A stretch of 64,000 bases of DNA, taken from assembly GCA_023512015.1 (NCBI GenBank), contig JAIMAI010000010.1, positions 1-64,000 on the forward strand, written 5' to 3'. The position numbers were made by a program, and so were the translations under genes. Below, one piece after another: positions 58,835 through 64,000 of the stretch. Within the stretch, counting starts at the first letter, position 1. The number at the start of each line of letters is the position of its first letter. Origin of the DNA: Acidothermus sp. (GTDB taxonomy: Bacteria > Actinomycetota > Actinomycetes > Acidothermales > Acidothermaceae). The notes beneath the pieces are model-generated. The model did not search any database and was not told where the DNA came from. It was given only the letters and a program-made list of their open reading frames with translations.

Positions 58835-59958
58835 CGCGTGCCCCCGATGCGCCGACTCTCCGCCGCCTGCAGCACCAAGTCGGCGAGCCGCTCATCGGCG
58901 TCCCGACGGCCGTGAGCCGCGGCCCGCTGCGCCATCTGCGCCAGCCGCTCCCGATCCGTGACCAAAGGAAGCACGACCGAGCGGATCGCTCCGCGCCGCA
59001 GCTCCGCATCCGAGATCAGCACGCCTCCCCCGGCCCGCACCACCGGACGGGCGTTGAGCCGCTGTTCCCCGTTGCCGTGAGGCAACGGCACGTACACCGC
59101 CGGCAACCCGACTGCCGCCAACTCCGCGCAGGTGAGCGCGCCTGCGCGACACAGCAGGAGGTCCGCCGCCGCATAGACCAGCTCCATGCGATCGGCGTAG
59201 GCGAGCAGCACGTACGGCGGCGCGTCGGAGGGAAGGCCGGCGCGGGCGGCGTCCGCCGCCGGCTGGACTTCGGCGAACTGCTTGGGACCGGCGACGTGGA
59301 CCACCTGGACTCCGGCGGTGGCCAGCTCGGGAAGCGCATCGATCACCGCTTGGTTGATCGAGCGAGCTCCCTGGGAGCCGCCGGTCACCGCAAGGGTCGG
59401 GGCGTCGGGGAGTAAGCCGAAGTGCTCCCGGGCCTCGGCTCGCAGCTTCGCCCGGTCCAGAGTCGTGATCGCCGTCCGGAGGGGGATACCGACCGTCACC
59501 GCGTGGGGCAGACGGATCGAGGGATCGGCCACGGCCACGAAGCGGGTGAACCGAGCCCCCCACCGGTTCGCCAGGCCGGGCCGGGCGTTCGCTTCGTGGA
59601 CGACGTACGGAAGTCGCATCCGGCGGGCAGCCAGGTACGCGGGCAGGGCGACGTACCCGCCGAACCCCACCACGACGGAGGCTCCGACGTCGGCGAGGAT
59701 CTTCTCCACGCTGGTGACCGCTTCGCGCAGCCGCCCGGGCACGGCGAGCAGGGCGGGCGTGAGGCGACGCGGCAGCGGCACCGCCGGAATGAGGGCCAGC
59801 TCGAATCCGCGGGCCGGCACCAGGCGGGTTTCCAGACCACGGCTCGTACCGAGCATCGTCACCCCGATCCCGGGGTCTCGCCGCCGCAGCGCTTCGGCCA
59901 AGGCGAGCGCGGGCTCGATGTGACCGGCGGTCCCCCCGCCGGCGAGGACGACGTGCAC
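58831..59958 (-). CDS. murG: UDP-GlcNAc:lipid I N-acetylglucosaminyltransferase
   Basis: '[24 protein letters not shown]', '[13 protein letters not shown]', '[26 protein letters not shown]'. Confidence 0.95.
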   Translation of the reverse strand: MHVVLAGGGTAGHIEPALALAEALRRRDPGIGVTMLGTSRGLETRLVPARGFELALIPAVPLPRRLTPALLAVPGRLREAVTSVEKILADVGASVVVGFGGYVALPAYLAARRMRLPYVVHEANARPGLANRWGARFTRFVAVADPSIRLPHAVTVGIPLRTAITTLDRAKLRAEAREHFGLLPDAPTLAVTGGSQGARSINQAVIDALPELATAGVQVVHVAGPKQFAEVQPAADAARAGLPSDAPPYVLLAYADRMELVYAAADLLLCRAGALTCAELAAVGLPAVYVPLPHGNGEQRLNARPVVRAGGGVLISDAELRRGAIRSVVLPLVTDRERLAQMAQRAAAHGRRDADERLADLVLQAAESRRIGGTR

Positions 59959-59963
59959 GGCCC

Positions 59964-61274
59964 CTACCCGGCCATCCGGGGCCGAGCCCCACCCGGACGG
60001 TCGTGACCCGCAGGGCTCGGCGCGAAGCGGCGGAGAACCCGGCTGATCCGACCGGGTCCGCGGGCCGCACGGGCCCGCAGTGCGGCCGGCTCGTGGCGGG
60101 CCAACGACATGAGCACCCCCAACGCCACCATCGTCGGGATCAGCGAGGACCCTCCTGCGGAGATGAGCGGGAGCGGAATACCCGTGATCGGAAGCAAGCC
60201 GATGACCGCTCCGATGTTCACCAGGGCCTGCACGGTGATCCACGCCGTGATGCCGCAGGCTGCGAGCCGGGCGAAGCTGTCGCGGCTGCGTTGGGCCACC
60301 CGAATTCCCGCGTAGGCCAGAACGGCGAAGACGGCCAGCACCGCGAGCGACCCGACCAAACCCAGTTCCTCCCCAATGATCGCGAAGATGAAGTCGTTGT
60401 GCGCTTGGGGAAGATACCCCCACTTCTCTCGGCTGTTACCCAAGCCCAACCCCCACCAGCCGCCCGAGCCGAGGGCGTAGATTCCCTGGCCCGCCTGCCA
60501 GCCGGTGTTGTGGAGGTCGGAGAACGGGTCGCCGAAACTCAACAGCCGCTGCAGCCGGTACGGCTCACTGATCGCGAGGTATGCGACGGCGGTTGCGGCC
60601 AAGCCCACCAGAAGGACGAAGAGGCGCAGCGGCGTACCGACCACCCAGAGCAGCACCAAGACGATCGCCATGAGCACCAGCGAGGTACCGAGATCCCGCT
60701 CCTTCAACACCAAGCCGATCAGCACTGCGCTGATCGGAGCCAACGGGATCAGGAGGTGGCGGTAGGCGTCCAGCGTGCCGTACGCCTGCTTGCGGGCGAG
60801 CAGATCCGCCCCGAAGATCACCAATGCGAGCTTCGCGAGCTCCGACGGCTGCAACGACAGTCCTCCGAAGGCCAGCCACCGACGCGCACCGTTGATCGAC
60901 ACACCGAGGCCCGGGACCAGGACGGCAAGCAAGGCGACGGTCGTGACGATCAGCAGCGGGTACGCCGTCCACCGCAGGACGCGAAGCGGCGTCACCGCTG
61001 CCGCGATCATCAGTGGGAGCCCGATGCCGACCCACAGAGCTTGCTTCTCGGCGATCGCAAGGGAAACCCGGGTGCCCTCTACGTAAGAGGCGGACCAGAC
61101 CATGACCAGGCCGAAACCGGTGAGCAGACAACTGCAGGCAAGCACCAGATAGAAGGAGGCAAGCGGTCGCCCAAGCAACGGCAGCCGCCCCGCGGCGATC
61201 CGGCCGTGCCGCTGAGCCGAGCGGGCACCGACCCTGCCGACCGGCCGACCCCCCGTGATCGAAGAGACGCTCAC
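59964..61274 (-). CDS. ftsW: SEDS peptidoglycan glycosyltransferase
   Basis: '[25 protein letters not shown]', '[35 protein letters not shown]'. Confidence 0.95.
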   Translation of the reverse strand: MSVSSITGGRPVGRVGARSAQRHGRIAAGRLPLLGRPLASFYLVLACSCLLTGFGLVMVWSASYVEGTRVSLAIAEKQALWVGIGLPLMIAAAVTPLRVLRWTAYPLLIVTTVALLAVLVPGLGVSINGARRWLAFGGLSLQPSELAKLALVIFGADLLARKQAYGTLDAYRHLLIPLAPISAVLIGLVLKERDLGTSLVLMAIVLVLLWVVGTPLRLFVLLVGLAATAVAYLAISEPYRLQRLLSFGDPFSDLHNTGWQAGQGIYALGSGGWWGLGLGNSREKWGYLPQAHNDFIFAIIGEELGLVGSLAVLAVFAVLAYAGIRVAQRSRDSFARLAACGITAWITVQALVNIGAVIGLLPITGIPLPLISAGGSSLIPTMVALGVLMSLARHEPAALRARAARGPGRISRVLRRFAPSPAGHDRPGGARPRMAG

Positions 61275-62767
61275 CTGGGCTCCCCTCCGCCGTCCGACTC
61301 GCCCCGCTCGTCGTGTCGCGCGATGCCGAGGAACCGCCGGACGGCCTCCGCGAACGCCTCCCCGCGCTGCCGGTAGTCGCGGAACATGTCGTACGACGCC
61401 GCGGCCGGGGAGAGCACGACGGTGTCCCCAGGGGCCGCGAGGTCGGCTGCGGCGCGTACGGCGGTATCCAGGACGGCGGACACGTCCCCAGTCTCGGCTC
61501 CCCCGACGTCGACGACCGGCACCTCGGGGGCGTGTCGACGCAACGCCTCGGCGATCTCTTTGCGGCACTGGCCGAGGAGCACCACCCCGCGGAGCCGGTC
61601 GGCGACCTGGGCGACGAGCTCGTCGAAGGAGACGTCCTTGCCGAGCCCCCCGGCAACCCACACGATCCGCTCGAAGGATGTGAGGGCGGCAGCCGCGGCG
61701 TGCGGGCTGGTGGCCTTGGAATCGTCGACCCAGCGTACGCCCCCGGCCTCGGCGATTGTGGCGAGGCGGTGAGGAGCGGGCGTGAAAGCCCGCAACCCGT
61801 CGCGCACCGCATCGGCGTCCACCCCGTAGGCACGGGCGAGCGCCGCCGCGGCGAGGGCGTTGGCGACATTGTGCGCACCGGGGACCGGGATGTCTCCGAG
61901 GGCGGCCAGCCGGACGGCGTCGTGCTCGGGATCCCCGACGAACGCCCGGTCCACCAGCCACCCGTCGTAGATGCCGAGCTGGCCGGGGCGCGGCGAGGAC
62001 AAGGTGAACCCGACCCGCCTGCCGGGGGCTCGGGCGAGCAGCCGGACCGTCTGCGGATCGTCGAGGTTGCCGACCGCACAGGTGCGGGCGTGCGCGAAGG
62101 CCAGGCCCTTCGACGCGGCGTAATCGGCGAACGACCCACCCCACCAGTCCAGGTGATCGGGCGCGACGTTGAGCACGGCCGCCGCGAGCGGCGCAACCGA
62201 GCGTGACCAATGCAGTTGGAAGCTCCCGAGTTCAACGGCCAGCACATCGTAGGGGCCATCGACGAGATCGACCAAGGCCACGCCGATGTTTCCGGCGGCG
62301 AGCGTCCGCAGCCCGGCCGCACGAAGGATCGCTTCGAGCATGAGGGTCGTCGTGGTCTTGCCGTCGGTACCCGTCACCACCAGCCATTCCGCAGCCCCCG
62401 GGGGACGTAGCCGCCAGGCAAGCTCCGGTTCTCCCCAGACCGGGACGCCGTGGGCGGCGGCGGCCGCGAACAGCGGAGCCTCCCGTCGCCAACCTGGGGA
62501 GGTGACGACGAGTTGGACGCCGTCCGGCCAGCTCGCGCCGTCACCGAGGCGGACCTGCACCCCCGCGTCGCGAAGCTCCGCGGCCACGGCCTGCTCCGCC
62601 GGACCGTCGCGGTCGTCCACGGCGATGACCCGCGCTCCCCTGGCGGCGAGCACCCGCGCCGCCGCGCGGCCGGCGATCCCGACACCGGCGACGCACACGG
62701 TGAGCTCGTGCCACGGTGCGTCGTGGCCGGCGTCCGCAAGCCAGCGGGGGCTCGAAGGGACAGTCAT
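61271..62767 (-). CDS. murD: UDP-N-acetylmuramoyl-L-alanine--D-glutamate ligase
   Basis: '[18 protein letters not shown]', '[10 protein letters not shown]', '[15 protein letters not shown]'. Confidence 0.95.
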   Translation of the reverse strand: MTVPSSPRWLADAGHDAPWHELTVCVAGVGIAGRAAARVLAARGARVIAVDDRDGPAEQAVAAELRDAGVQVRLGDGASWPDGVQLVVTSPGWRREAPLFAAAAAHGVPVWGEPELAWRLRPPGAAEWLVVTGTDGKTTTTLMLEAILRAAGLRTLAAGNIGVALVDLVDGPYDVLAVELGSFQLHWSRSVAPLAAAVLNVAPDHLDWWGGSFADYAASKGLAFAHARTCAVGNLDDPQTVRLLARAPGRRVGFTLSSPRPGQLGIYDGWLVDRAFVGDPEHDAVRLAALGDIPVPGAHNVANALAAAALARAYGVDADAVRDGLRAFTPAPHRLATIAEAGGVRWVDDSKATSPHAAAAALTSFERIVWVAGGLGKDVSFDELVAQVADRLRGVVLLGQCRKEIAEALRRHAPEVPVVDVGGAETGDVSAVLDTAVRAAADLAAPGDTVVLSPAAASYDMFRDYRQRGEAFAEAVRRFLGIARHDERGESDGGGEPR

Positions 62768-63825
62768 CCCTGCCACGTGATCCACTCCCCGTAGAAGACA
62801 CCGAGGCCGAGGGCAACCGCCAGACCGGCGATGATCCAGAATCTGATGACGATCGTGACCTCCGCCCAGCCCTTGAGCTCGAAATGGTGTTGCAGCGGAG
62901 CCATCTTGAACACTCGGCGGCGGGTGAGCTTGAACGAGGCGATCTGCACGATGCTCGACATGGTGATCAAGACGAAAAGTCCCCCGAGGATCGCCAGCAG
63001 CAGTTCGGTGTGGGCCATCACCGCCAACCCCGCCAGACCACCCCCGAGGGCGAGCGAGCCCGTGTCTCCCATGAAGATCCGCGCGGGGGCGGCGTTCCAC
63101 CAGAGGAATCCCGCGCATGCCCCGGCGAACGCCGCCGCCACGATCGCAAGGTCGAACGGGTCGCGGACCTCATAACAGCCGGGGGCCATCTTGGTGAGGC
63201 AAGCATTACGAGCCTGCCAGAACGTGATGATCACAAAAGCGGCGAAGACCATCGTCGCGGTGCCGGTGGCCAGGCCGTCCAAGCCGTCGGTGAGGTTGAC
63301 GCCGTTGGAGGTCGAGGCCACCAGGATCAACGCCCAGATCACGAAGCCGATGGTGCCGAGGGTCACCGTGGTGTCCCGTACGAACGACACGTGCGTGGAC
63401 GCCGGCCGCAACCCCGCGTGATTGGGGAACTGCACGGCGAGGATCCCGAAAACCACGGCGACGATGATCTGTCCGGCGAGCTTGGTACGAGCCCGTAGAC
63501 CGAGGTTCCGCTGCATCCTGATTTTGATCATGTCGTCGAGGAAGCCGACCAGTCCCAGGCCGGTGGCAAGGGCGAGGACGAGGACCCCAGAAGCGGTGGG
63601 CCCGGAGCCGACCGATCCGTTTGCAGCGAGGTAGCCGAGGATCGCCGCGGCAAGGATCACCGTGCCGCCCATCGTCGGAGTTCCGCGCTTGGTGTGGTGG
63701 GTGGTGGGGCCGTCGTCCCGGATGAGCTGGCCGTAGCCCCGACTGCGGAAGAAGCGGATTGCCAGCGGCGTCCCGAAGAGCGACACGATGAGCGCGATGG
63801 AGGCGGCGACGAGGATCACTTTCAC
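62764..63825 (-). CDS. mraY: Phospho-N-acetylmuramoyl-pentapeptide transferase
   Basis: '[18 protein letters not shown]', '[12 protein letters not shown]', '[12 protein letters not shown]'; GTG start. Confidence 0.96.
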   Translation of the reverse strand: MKVILVAASIALIVSLFGTPLAIRFFRSRGYGQLIRDDGPTTHHTKRGTPTMGGTVILAAAILGYLAANGSVGSGPTASGVLVLALATGLGLVGFLDDMIKIRMQRNLGLRARTKLAGQIIVAVVFGILAVQFPNHAGLRPASTHVSFVRDTTVTLGTIGFVIWALILVASTSNGVNLTDGLDGLATGTATMVFAAFVIITFWQARNACLTKMAPGCYEVRDPFDLAIVAAAFAGACAGFLWWNAAPARIFMGDTGSLALGGGLAGLAVMAHTELLLAILGGLFVLITMSSIVQIASFKLTRRRVFKMAPLQHHFELKGWAEVTIVIRFWIIAGLAVALGLGVFYGEWITWQG

Positions 63826-64000
63826 GCCGACCCCTCACCGAAGGCCGGCTCTCCGAGCAACCGTGCCGCGACCCGCTCCAGACCGAAGGCTCGGGACGCC
63901 TTGACGAGGACGACGTCCCCGTCGGCGAGGTCGGGGGCGAGGAGCGCGGCCGCGGTCTCGGCGTCGGTCACGTGATCGACGGAGTCCATCCCGGCCTCGA
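63822..64000 (-). CDS. murF: UDP-MurNAc-tripeptide--D-Ala-D-Ala ligase, C-terminal part (runs off window)
   Basis: Minus-strand C-terminus '...[25 protein letters not shown]', 4-bp overlap with mraY start; syntenic position. Confidence 0.85.
   Translation of the reverse strand, partial: EAGMDSVDHVTDAETAAALLAPDLADGDVVLVKASRAFGLERVAARLLGEPAFGEGSA

Noticed and set aside
57263-58915. 550-aa plus-strand ORF across the ftsZ-murC gap, considered as an ftsQ replacement
   Set aside because: Mostly antisense to murC, Arg/His-rich, no TM helix or POTRA-like pattern.
1-64000. CRISPR arrays, rRNA or tRNA genes, prophage, transposases
   Set aside because: No repeat-spacer arrays, tRNA-like cloverleafs, rRNA, integrase or transposase signatures noticed.

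Overview
High-GC actinobacterial chromosome segment. Ends are conserved housekeeping; the middle is accessory. Left to right: (1) an acetate-uptake module: acs and a SatP/YaaH-type transporter (-), divergent from a LytS-type histidine kinase, LytTR regulator, small membrane protein, 52-aa zinc ribbon and SSS-family symporter (+). (2) hisD-hisC-hisB-hisH-hisA (-), an ABC exporter pair and dnaE (-). (3) Biotin genes in two convergent blocks: bioF-bioD-Gfo/Idh (+) and bioB-bsaP-bioA-cytochrome P450 (-). (4) Between those blocks, about 18 kb (~22.6-40.4 kb) of catabolic genes: EboE-like TIM barrel, VOC protein, three Zn-type alcohol dehydrogenases, an SDR, a ribose-type ABC importer with a fused ATPase-permease, acetoin-dehydrogenase-type E1 alpha/beta with a lone lipoyl domain, a 3-hydroxyisobutyrate-dehydrogenase-like protein, an XRE-cupin regulator, an M24 'peptidase' with a substituted metal ligand, and a PRISE-family enone-reductase-like protein. 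(5) Housekeeping: YjbQ, ACT protein, RluA-type pseudouridine synthase, lspA, a DksA/TraR protein with a long histone-H1-like tail, ileS, wag31/divIVA, yggT, sepF, yggS, pgeF, ftsZ, murC, murG, ftsW, murD, mraY, murF (partial), with no ftsQ between murC and ftsZ. The best candidate for an undescribed system is the 22.6-40.4 kb island: an importer plus oxidation and C-C cleavage pathway for an unidentified hydroxyketone, polyol or enone. All calls come from reading the sequence and supplied ORFs; no database search was run.
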